Position numbers and translations under genes: made by a program. From Tetrahymena thermophila SB210 (taxonomy: Eukaryota; Ciliophora; Oligohymenophorea; Hymenostomatida; Tetrahymenidae): a stretch of DNA of 64,000 nt. The first letter of the stretch is position 1. Each line of letters begins with the position of its first letter. The stretch lies in NCBI RefSeq assembly GCF_000189635.1, contig NW_002476262.1:1-64000 (forward strand). Reading direction: 5' to 3'. Under the pieces are notes generated by a model. The model searched no databases. It was not told the origin of the DNA and worked only from the letters and a program-made list of their open reading frames with translations. Positions 1 to 10,550 of the stretch are shown here, one piece after another.

Positions 1-283
1 CCCAACCCCAACCCCAACCCCAACCCCAACCCCAACCCCAACCCCAACCCCAACCCCAACCCCAACCCCAACCCCAACCCCAACCCCAACCCCAACCCCC
101 AACCCCAACCCCAACCCCAACCCCAACCCCAACCCCAACCCCAACCCCAACCCCAACCCCAACCCCAACCCCAACCCCAACCCCAACCCCAACCCCAACC
201 CCAACCCCAACCCCAACCCCAACCCCAACCCCAACCCCAACCCCAACCCCAACCCCAACCCCAACCCCAACCCCAACCCCCAA
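1..283. repeat. Macronuclear telomere, (CCCCAA)n
   Basis: About 47 tandem CCCCAA units run from the first base to position 283, where AT-rich unique sequence begins. This is the C-rich strand of the Tetrahymena-type TTGGGG telomere, so base 1 is at or near the physical chromosome end. Two units carry an extra C (C5A2), at about 96-100 and 277-281. The second of these is the innermost unit, at the junction with unique DNA. Confidence 0.98.
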
Positions 284-482
284 TTTTTTTAATACAATTA
301 ATAATATATTTAAATTAAATTTAAGATTTAAAAATCTGTTAAAATTTAGAGAAAACACAATAAATTTATAAATAAAGAAAATTTAATTTAAAATGATAAT
401 ATTAGTTATATTTATATATTTAAAAGTTTATTTTAACAGAAAAATATTATACAAGTTATATTAAATTATTGGAAAATTTTTT

Positions 483-3400
483 TCATATTATTATTTTTGA
501 ATTCAAATCAAAAGCTTTTGGCATAGGCTAAAGATTTAGAATATTGGAACGACTTCTCTCAGTACTTCTACTTTAAGACGGAGACTGATTTGATAGATAG
601 TTGTTTATATTGCTTTTTAATGGATCAGGCTTTTAAAAATATTATTCTTAATTTTAAGAGGGGGTTCTATTTAAACTTCTATTATCGTATCTCCTTAAAG
701 AACTTGGTTAGTCTATTTAAATGGTTTACAAGCTATTTTAAGCACCTCTACTAAAAATATTCCCATATCTATGTGAATCATCATTATTTTTATAATCTGA
801 TCTTGCTGAATTAGGTAATTCTATTTCTTTAAAGTTATTTTAATAGTTTTTACTGTGCTAAGGTGTAGTTGGACCTAAATATATATTGGGATTTATGCTT
901 AGTTACTCATTACTTTATATAGTGTTGTTAAAACTATTTATTTTAGATCTTTAATTTTATATTTTTGAATGCATTTCCTTTCCATTACAATATTTATCAA
1001 ATTTATTTGTTTCTCCCCACTTAAGTCCATTACTCGCTTTCTTTTAGCTTACTTTATTATGAGTATAATTTGATTATCTTTAAGGTGTTTGATTTTTAAT
1101 AAAATTAGTAAATATAGGAGTTTTTTCAATATTTTTAGACTCATTATTATTTTCAAAGATAGGTTTATCTTGAATAGTTGTAGTGTGCTAAACACTGGCT
1201 TAGGTTAGTGGATAGGTTTATCTTTCTGATGGCTCATCTTCTATAGCTGTATACTATGATCCTGCATCATTGGTTTTCATTTAGTTTTAGTTAAGCTTTG
1301 GAATTTCCTACTCTTATATTTCTTTAATTATTTTATCTAATACTGATTATTATGGCTTTTCATCTACGATTTTATTTTTTGGAGATTCAATTTCAATTGG
1401 TTATGTTTGACTACTGAAGTCTTATTATCTAGGTTACTTTGAAAACTAAATTATTTATTCGCTTTCATCTTCTTCAGCTCCAAAAACTTGGGAACCGCCT
1501 ACTGCTTGATCTTTGTAGTTTTTAGGAGTAGGAATATGTTATGTTTATACCTAAGCTTCTACGACTATTTTAGGTTTCTCAAAGCACGTAGAATCCACTT
1601 ATAATTCTTATGTATGATAAATTTTATTTTTTTTAATTTCACTATCTTCTTCAGTTTTTTCTTAAATCACTGACTCATAAACTATACTCTATTTTTAATA
1701 ATCGCTGTTTTATGAATTATAAAAAGTACTATCTTGAAATTCTTTTTCCATATCAACTTAAGTTTATCGTGATTAAACATATCTCTTTTTCTTTTCCGAT
1801 GAAGGTGGTAAAACAGTTGATTATTAACCTGATTCAAACATTTTTGAATTCACTTAAATAGATTACGATTTAAGGAGTTTTCTTTTTTCATCTAAATCTT
1901 CTCTAAATGACTCATCTTAAATGTAACGAGAGTGTTAATGTGGATCTTCAAACAATATAAGCTTACCATCATATTAAGAATTTTCAACTTCTTCTTTAAC
2001 TTCTAATATTTACAGCTTATCTATTGAATCTTATCTTGCTTTTACATCTTATAATTCTTTTTAAAGATCTTCTACCTTTCTTTTGAGCTCATCATCATTT
2101 TGATCAAATTTTGCTTTTTCTTCTATAGGCTATTCAACTGGTACTTCTACAGGAACAAGAACCTTCTCAGGGTAGACTTATTGTTTTTCTTTTTTATTTA
2201 TGTCTTTTTTCTTTTTTTAAGATTATGTACATTTTTTACATTTCTAAATTATCCACTAGATAAGAATATATAATGAGTAAAGGATAAAGGTAATAAGTAA
2301 TATAATTAAAATAAATATAAGTCCTTCTGTATATTTATTGATAGACTACTTTTCTAAGTAAGAGGAAGAATCTTTAGAAATAATTATTGTTTAGAATAAG
2401 AAACACAGTAGCACTTCCGAGTGAGCAAGGAAAATAAGATATTTTTCTTGATTGTTTTTTATAGGTTTGCATGCCATTATGTATATTATATATACAGCTT
2501 GATTACACAGAAGGATTATAGTTTGAGCTAAAGGACTTTTATGTAAGACAGAACATGCTATTGAAGAAATTAGTTTTCTGCAAAAGGAAATAGCAAAATA
2601 GCATCTTTAATAAAACTTTTCTTGGTTGTAGTTATCTATAAGGTAAAATAATACATTATAATCTGACTGTAATTCTTAATTTTATTTAATTTTATTTTTA
2701 AAAAGTTTCTTAAAGAGGAAAAAGAGAATAGCTATTATGTATACTATCATTAACAAACAAAATCCTGTGCTAGCTGTAGTTCCTGGATTTTAAAAAGTAA
2801 AAGAGTAATTAAATTGACCAATTATGACAATTAATGTTTCTTAAATAGTTATCATAAAGAAGAATATAATGATAGATATTGAGAATGGATTTTTATTTGA
2901 GATGTGCTCTTGCAATATGTTTGCATTATTATTTTACACTTTGATTTATTTTTTCTATGATATTTAAGAAATTTAAGTATTTTTGTAATATTAGCTCTAT
3001 GGCTCTTATAAAGCATTAATATTTTTGTTATATTTATTTTATTAATTGTTATTATTATTTATATTTATTTAAGAATTGTGTTAGCTACCTTTATTTCCTT
3101 CACTTGTTTCTCTATTTTGCATCCCTTTTGAAAATCTGAAATTACTGGGTTCGTTGCTATCATAAATAACAATTGAATTCAAACTTGATTTAGATTAATT
3201 AAATGTTTGTTTTCTCTGAGGAGGAACTAAATATTTCATATTACTACTATTTTAGCTTATCCTGTTACTATTTAGCTAGGATTAATTATTCTTCTCAAAG
3301 GCACTACCATTTTATTTTTTAAACAAGTTATTCTTTGAATTTCGAGAAGAAATATCATTTATGTCTCTCTAACTTAAGGCTTAATCCCTTTTTTTAATAT

Positions 3401-4621
3401 TCTTCGTTAAGTCATCTTCAACTTATTCTTCTTGAATTTGGCTAAGAGATTTTTATTGAAGACTTATATTCAAGCTACTATTTGCTGAATTTATCAATCC
3501 TCTACTATTTTAATTATTTAATCTTTGACTTAGTTTATCAGACCTCCTCTTAAGAGAGTTATTTTCTGAATTAATTCCCTTTTTTTTATTAATCTCCCTC
3601 GTTTAGTAATATTTAATACTAAAAAAGGCTATTATCCAAAGAAGGAGGGTAAAAATAAAAACAATTATTTGTTCTACAGCAAAATTAGAGCTGTTTATAT
3701 GTTTAGCTACTTTCCAATTTAAATAGCTTGTGTTATAATTGGATTCTCCTCGATACCAATCTGGTTTTAGAGTACTTGAAATGTTTGATTTATCAATGTA
3801 TCTAATAAGATCATCTAGTTGATAGCTATTTTAATAATTTATATAATATAGAAGAGCCGCGCATTATAAAGAGTCAATATAGTAATACAAAATAAATCCA
3901 CTCCATTATATCAAACTAAGTAAAATTATAGCTATTAAACTAACCAAAGCCAAACTAAATACTATTGTGTTGAAAATGGAAGAAGTGCTCGAATCTATAT
4001 AAATTAAAATATAGTAAATTTTCCAAGTAAGAAAAATTTTAAAACTAAAAACTTCATATTGATTGTTTGATATAATTAAAAAAAATATATTTCCTTCAGC
4101 TCATAAAAAATGAATATCAGTTATTTAATTTTACTAGCTATATTCTAATAATAATTTTTATAAGTAAATTTAAATATTTTGTAACCTTGGCAAGTTGGAG
4201 AAAGATCGTCTGTGAAAGAGTAATTGCAATTACATTCTCCATATTGAAAAAAAAATGATAATTCTAAATCTCTATTATCTCTACAAGTCAGACATTTAAA
4301 ATATTCACTACCACTACATGAAGAACAAGATTCGTAGCAAATTTAATTGCATATTCCATTAACTTCTTATGTATATGAAGGGCAGGTTGCAACACACCCA
4401 TTTTATAATATTTTATAGGAAGAGTTAATACAAGTACTACAACTTACTTATCCGTTTGATGTTTAGCACTGTTAGCAAGTTGATGTATCGCAAGAGGAAC
4501 TTGCTTAGGCATCTATAAAATTTTGACTTAAAGCTAACATCCAAATAATAAAAGAAAATAATTTTATTTTATTTTAAAAATCCTAAGGATATCTTTAATT
4601 AGTAGAGTAGCTTACTTTCAT
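483..4621 (-). CDS. Cys-rich polytopic membrane protein (furin/EGF-like ectodomain)
   Basis: The reading frame runs from ATG (4619-4621) to TGA (483-485) in the ciliate code, giving about 1367 aa. One short intron is needed, 4100-4134 (35 nt) or 4094-4134 (41 nt); both acceptors restore the frame. The N-terminus has a hydrophobic signal-like segment (about residues 22-40). A Cys-rich ectodomain with many CxxC pairs follows (about 40-150), resembling the furin-like or growth-factor-receptor Cys-rich repeats common in ciliate surface proteins. Several hydrophobic segments come next, then an Asn/Ser-rich loop, more membrane spans (coded around 2300-2900), and a long charged Gln/Ser-rich tail. 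The tail contains a coiled-coil-like stretch coded near 2000-2200. The exact number of spans is not certain. It could be a surface receptor or channel-like protein; no catalytic motif was seen. It is the last gene before the telomere and is transcribed toward it. Confidence 0.85.
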
Positions 4622-6080
4622 TTTTAAATACATATTCTTTAAAAAAATTAATTGAGTTAAAATCAATTAAATAAATTAATGATAAAAAATAAAGTATTCT
4701 TTAAATTTCACAATCAAGTATTACAAAATTTACTCATGGTTATTATAATTTGATTCTAAATTAATAATTTCAAATTTTTTTCTCATAGGCCATTTAACAT
4801 AATAAATCTTCATTCATTTGCTAAAATTTCAAGTATTTTATAAAATTTACATTAATTTCAAAGCCACAAATATATTTCAGTATTAATTTTAGAACAATTA
4901 AACATTAATTTATTAACTTTGTAATGACAATTTATGTAACATTTCTATGGTTTTTTAACATGGTTTATTATTATGTTATTTTAAATTAAATTTTATTAAT
5001 TTTATAAATTATTATTTAGTTTAACAATAAGTTAAGATTGAATTAAAATATATTAAAAAAGATTTTTCAGATGAAAACAAATAATTTTTTAAATTGAATT
5101 TTTGTAAAATAAGGATTAATTAAATATCTATATCCCTTAAAACGAAATATTAAAATTTATAAAAAATTATACTAATTTTAATTGAGTACTTATTAAGAGA
5201 TAGTTTCTCATTTTTTCTCTTGAATATTTAATTTAATAATAGTCAAATTATTTTTTAAATGATAAAAAAATTTCAAAAACAAATTTAAAAAAATTATATT
5301 ACTTTTTTTATTGCTCTAAATAAGAAAATAATAAAAATTTAATGATAGATATTTGCTCATTTCTTCATCTTAATATTTAATGTAATTATAATCAAATTAT
5401 TTTAAAATTATTAAAAAAACTTTAAAAAAATAATAATAAGATACAAAAATAAATATGGTTGAAATTTTAAAAACTTCACACGTTTATATTAATTAGAATT
5501 ATATTTAATTGTTAATTTTTCTTTAGTGTTTTGTATTTTAGTCAAGAAAAATTTTGAAGTACACATGATAACATTTGGCTTTTAATTATTATTTCAATTT
5601 TAATCTTAGAATAAGTTTTTAAAACTTAATTGTAAAATGAATAAATTTTGAATAATAATCTCTTAAATATTAAAATATTTAATCTTTATTAATAAAATAA
5701 AAAGATTAAAAATAAATCAATACATTTTCAAACTGATTTTCTTTTATTTAAACTAAAATAGAAGAAATTATGTCAGTATTCAATAGAAAAAGCATAAGGT
5801 ATTTCCTTATAAGTTAGATATCAAATTTTTACTACCTAATAATATAGATTGGAGAGTAGAATCAATAGATAAATCAAATCTTTTTTTTGTATATTGGTAA
5901 TTAGTTTTTATAAGTTAGTTAGCAAAGTTTTTTGATTATTTTTAGTAAAGCTTTTTTGGTGTAATAATTCAAATTAGTTTAAACACAGTGACTAACTAAT
6001 TACTTAAAAAAAATATAAACTAAAAATTTTAATCAATTTAAAAAAGATAAAAGCCTTTCAAAATTATTATTGTGTAATAA
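4622..6080. other. Intergenic, AT-rich; possible short exon near 5755-5890
   Basis: Most of this stretch is A/T runs without coding character. It is the shared 5' region of the divergent membrane-protein and GTPase genes. At about 5755-5890 (+) one frame has normal amino-acid composition (Trp, Pro, Asp and Arg in a non-repetitive order). That frame stays free of TGA down to the GTPase start. It may be an upstream exon or a 5' extension of the GTPase, but no ATG or clear splice pair fixes it. Confidence 0.4.
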
Positions 6081-6734
6081 ATGGGATAGGTAACTTACTT
6101 TTGTTGTTCTAACTAACTTAGAAGTCCAACTGCTAATTCGACTACAGAAAGAAGTAGTATGACCAACTGTTCTTAATCATAGAATATAAATTTAAAGGAT
6201 TAAGTAAAAATAATGATAGTTGGAACTAAATCATCAGGAAAGACTACTTTACTGAATAATTTGATTATTAATAATTAAAAATAAATATATTATGGTTTAA
6301 AGCAGATTCCACATGGTGGGATACAATTTAAAACCATTTAATTGAAACTTGATGACATAAACATTTAACATACAATTAAATGTAGATTTATAGATGTAGA
6401 AGGTAATTTTTTTTAGCAATTAGAGCATATAAAAAAGCTTATTCCTAGCTGTGATGGCTTCATTATAATGTGTGATATGTCAAATGTTAACAGTATTTAA
6501 GAAGCTTAAGAAATTTTAAAATATTTAGAAAAAGGTCAATAAAATAAACATATATTAGTTTTAGCCAATAAGAGTGATTTATAGGAATCATTTTAAAACT
6601 AAGATTTAATTCACCAAATCACTTCAACTGTTAAGCATTTTTATGTGAATACTTGCTCGTTAGTAGAATGTTTTAAATACAAAGAATTTATTTAGTAAAT
6701 CGCATATGCATCTTCTCTTATAAATCTTGAATGA
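6081..6734 (+). CDS. Small GTPase, SRbeta/Arf-like, with myristoyl/palmitoyl N-terminus
   Basis: A single exon codes 217 aa. It begins MGQVTYFCCS: Gly2 fits N-myristoylation and the Cys pair at 8-9 fits palmitoylation, so the protein should sit on a membrane. The GTPase motifs are in order. G1 is GTKSSGKT (residues 48-55). The Walker B/G3 position reads DVEG (105-108) and is followed by Asn-Phe-Phe instead of the usual Gln or His. G4 is NKSD (163-166). A weak G5 (TCS) lies near the C-terminus. No C-terminal prenylation motif is seen, which agrees with N-terminal anchoring. The G1 and G3 forms are closer to SRbeta/Arf-type proteins than to Rabs; the exact subfamily is not certain. The start was chosen because it gives the lipidation signal, but the frame is open upstream. 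Confidence 0.8.
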
Positions 6735-7787
6735 AATTGGATTAAATTCTCCTATTAATTAACTTTAATAAATATCACCTCAAAAATAAAAATTCATAAC
6801 ATTATTGATGTTTTTAGAATACTAATATTTCTTTTAACATCTATAGCGTCATTAAAATAGATGAATCTTATTTATAATTAATAACCATATAATTATTATT
6901 TGGAAAACCCTTTAAGATTAATAATCTGAAATAAACTAAAAAATAAAAAATAAATACAATGTTCCTGTACTTTCTCACCACCTAAAATTAAAAATATATA
7001 ATAATTTATAATTATAAAGAAAAAATTAAATTTTAATTTAAAATAGCTATTATTTATTTATTTGTTAATAATATACTTAATTATATATACAAAATCTAAA
7101 AAATTTTAATTTTTTGGCTTATATTATATCAATTATAAATTTAATACTTTTTGTTTTGGTTTAATTTAAAATAAAAATAATTTTCAATTTAATTAATTTA
7201 AAAAAGAAATTCACTAACAAAGATAATAAAATTGAAAAGATAGCTTTTTTCATTATTTAAGGCATAAATAATATTTACAATGATTCATAGCAGATACTTG
7301 ATTTTTGTTCATTCATTTAAGAAAAGATACTTGAGGAATGAATGAATGGATGGATGGAAATTTCTCATTAAATTATTAAATATTTGATTGATATCTTAAA
7401 TATTTTCCACCCTCCTTTATAATAAATTGTTTATTTTAATTATAGTTTTATTTAATAACTTTAAATTTGTTTTTATTTAAAAAATAAAAATTTATTTTAA
7501 GACTGGCTATCAAAATAAAATAAAGAAATTTTGAAATAAACACCATTTTTAATTTTAATATTAAGATGATTGAAAAGCAATTCATTTGTAAATAAGGAAA
7601 TAAAATATGATTCGCTTAAATATTTATTAAAAAAATATTTTATCAGTAAAAATTAATTAAATATTTAGTTAATGTGAATAAATAAAAATATTTGTATTAA
7701 TATATTTATTAAAATTAGTATACAAAAATGAATAAAAATATATTATTTTTAATTATATATAAATAAATTAGTGAGTTTATATGAGGT
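6735..7787. other. Intergenic, AT-rich, convergent gene ends
   Basis: Downstream of the GTPase and of the minus-strand zinc-finger-like gene. No coding frame with normal composition was seen. It holds the short GAAT/GGAT simple repeat at 7336-7357 and is otherwise poly-A/T-rich. Confidence 0.6.
7300..7357. repeat. Short tetranucleotide repeat with nearby inverted copy
   Basis: GAAT units followed by GGAT units lie at 7336-7357. A TTCATTCATTT stretch about 25 bases upstream (7309-7319) is its near-inverse, and AGATACTTGA occurs twice around it. The pair could form a small hairpin. No function is implied. Confidence 0.6.
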
Positions 7788-8963
7788 TCAGTAATATCTA
7801 TTGTTTTGTTAAATCCAATCAAAGTATCCAAATGGAGAAGAGCTTCTTTAATTTTACTTTAATTGTTCTTTGTTATTGTGGTTTAATATTATTTTAGAGT
7901 TATTTATTATTATAGTTTCATATTCAAAAGTATTTTATTTAATAGATTTTTAATCATTGGTATTTTATTATTGTTCGATTCTTTATTGAATTAATTAATT
8001 ATTAAATTAGATACTAGAATTTTTAATTTTTTAATTAAATGTGTTTTCTTTAATATTTGTATTAGATAATTAACTTTATTCATTGGCTTTTAAGGGTTTT
8101 TCCATTAACATTTAAGATTAACAGCTTGAGTATATTAGATCTCTCTAAGAGTTAATCTATTCTATTTGTTGAGGTTCTGTTTAACTAAGCTAGTTACAAG
8201 AATGCTATCTAAATGTTTATTCAGATAATTGTGAGTATTCACTATCTTCTTCTTTATTAATAAGAGTGGTATTTTCAGAATAGCTATCTTCTTATTGGTC
8301 AATACTGCATTAGCAGACAGAATAAGATGACTCATCTTGGCAGATAAGTTAACTATTATAATATGGTTTTTAATTATTAGATTTGTTCTAGCGATCTATT
8401 TGAAATGAGTCTTCAATGCATTGTATATTAGGATAAAGCTATTTGAATTCCTTACGGAGGTTTTATATAGTATTATCAAATTTTTTTTTCAATTAGACCT
8501 TATATTTTTTATTTTAGTGTATGGAGTTTAAGGCAAATATATTCTTTGTTTTTAAATCTTCTAGTATTAAGCATGGTCTTAGTAGCTACAAACTTCTCTA
8601 TTCGTGATTAATTCTACTTACAAAGTACTCTTAGAAAATATAACTTGATTATTTTTCAATTAGCTTCTTTAGATGATCAAGTTCAAAATAAGGATTAGAT
8701 TCAGGATGACCATGCTTTAGATTTATATTAGACAGCTAAAAAATTTTATTCTTTTTATTAAAAGAAATTTTAAAGCTGCATTTACTTTTCTAGCATCTTA
8801 TTTCAATAGATGGCTTTTCAGAGTTAGTTTTATCAACAATTCTTAAATGATGTTAGGCCTTCAGTTCTATGGAGTGGAGATTTTTTTTGATGAACTGCAA
8901 AGATCTATTTTACTTAAAAAGATATTTTATAAATGAAGGTAGGTCCTTAGCTCTGTTATCCAT
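7788..8963 (-). CDS. Protein with WRKY/GCM1/FAR1-like Cys2His2 signature
   Basis: An uninterrupted frame from ATG (8961-8963) to TGA (7788-7790) codes 391 aa. Residues 50-90 contain C57-x4-C62-x21-H84-x-H86, with alternating hydrophobic residues between the Cys and His pairs. This spacing is close to the WRKY-GCM1 zinc-ribbon superfamily (WRKY is C-x4-5-C-x22-23-H-x-H/C), which also includes the FAR1/MULE and FLYWCH DNA-binding domains. The WRKYGQK heptad itself is absent. The middle is Leu/Lys/Gln-rich and probably helical. The C-terminal 180 residues are Gln/Asn/Ser-rich and likely disordered. A role as a sequence-specific DNA-binding protein is an inference from the Cys/His pattern alone. 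No transposase DDE region is present in this gene. Confidence 0.8.
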
Positions 8964-10550
8964 TCGATATGTTTTGTTTTATTTTTTTAAGTATTTAGTA
9001 TTAATCTGTAGATTTTTTTTTTTTAATTAAATTATAAATAAACATGATTTTTTTTAAGGTTTTAAACAACTCTAAAGTTTTCTAAATTCTATGATGTATC
9101 TTTAAACTTAACGGTATCTTTTTTTAAATTTGTTGTATCTTATTTTTTAATTAAAATAAAATCAATAAAATTGAAGTATTTTATAATCCTCTTATACGCT
9201 TAAGGTATTTATAACGATTTCCATAATAATAAAAAATAGTTAAATGCCATCAACCACTTGATAAAAAGAAAACTAAGAAAAATTAAAAATATTAATTTTA
9301 TATTTTTTTTAACAATTAAAATTTATAAAACCTAAAACATTTAAAGTAATGTCTTTCTTTTAAGAAAAAAATTTCTATATTATAATTTAATAGATTTCAA
9401 CACATTGCGTAGATAAGATCTAAATGAAAGAAAGATATATGAAAAAGCTCTCTTATATTTTCAAAATATTTTTGATCACCAAAAAAGAAGTGGGGAAAAG
9501 TTTATAAGTGAGTCACCAATAATATTTATTGAAAAGGAACTATAGAGTCTATTTATGGTAAAAAAAAATTTCTTATTTTGAAATTACAATAATTTTTGTT
9601 AAGTGAAGTGGAAATAGATAATAAATTGATAGAATATAATATTAAAAAAATTATTACAAATACCAAAAATAAGGAATAGTATTAAGAAAAAAAAGCAAGA
9701 ATTTGATATTTATTTTTATAATTGATTTCATAATTTTTTAAATATCAAATATTTAGAAATGCATTTTTTTATATTAAAACTTATATTGAATTTTTATTTT
9801 TTTCCAATAAATATAGGATAATTAATGCCGTTTAGTCTATATAATTGTCCTTATAATTGATATATTATTGCTATCTGTTTTAAGATATAATCTTTTTTAA
9901 GTTTTTAATTTTGATTATATTTTTTGATTTTTAAAAAATAGCTTTTACAAATTATTTTTTATAAAAGAATAAATAAATAATAATATATTTATTATTACAA
10001 TTATGAAATAAAAAATTTGTTATAAATTTAAATTTAGTTAATATTTTTCTTTCTCTAATAACTAAATATAATATAATATTTTTATAATAAAAATTATAAA
10101 TTAGAATAATTTAATTTTGATTTTTACTATAAATAAAGATAAGTATAATCTTAATTTACAATTGAATTTGAAAAAATAGTACTACAAAAACAGTTAACCA
10201 ATTTAATTAATGGAGTAAATAATTTATTATCACAATTTGTAATATTTTTCTCTATTTAATTCAATCAGCATAGACTTTGTAAAGAAAGAAATCTTAGTAC
10301 GAATATTTTAATATGAATTAAATAAAATTTTGTAGAGAGAGATTAATAGCCAATAATATCAACCTATTTTTCACATACTAAAATAGTATAAAAAAAAAAA
10401 AATATATATGAATTGATTTATGGCTATTTCTATTCATTAGATTAATAATCATTTTGAAATAAAACTTGAATCAATTTATGTAATATTAATTATTTGTTTA
10501 TCATTTGAAGTGATTAATAAAAATTAAGCTTTTTAAAATATTTATATTGA
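8964..10550. other. Intergenic between divergent genes, with a coding-like relic
   Basis: AT-rich shared 5' region of the zinc-finger-like gene and the coiled-coil gene. A stretch at about 9385-9705 (+) looks coding and is listed separately. The rest (8964-9380 and 9710-10550) is A/T-rich without recognisable features. Confidence 0.5.
9385..9705 (+). pseudogene. Coding-like fragment, frame changes inside
   Basis: Two overlapping pieces in different frames have ordinary amino-acid composition, with charged, aromatic and hydrophobic residues mixed. The first runs from about 9385 to 9560 and includes the peptide KIYEKALLYF. The second runs from about 9545 to 9705 and ends at TGA. No GT..AG pair joins them cleanly, and no start ATG was found. 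It may be a decayed host gene fragment, an exon pair I could not splice, or chance in a TGA-poor region. No family was recognised. Confidence 0.35.
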
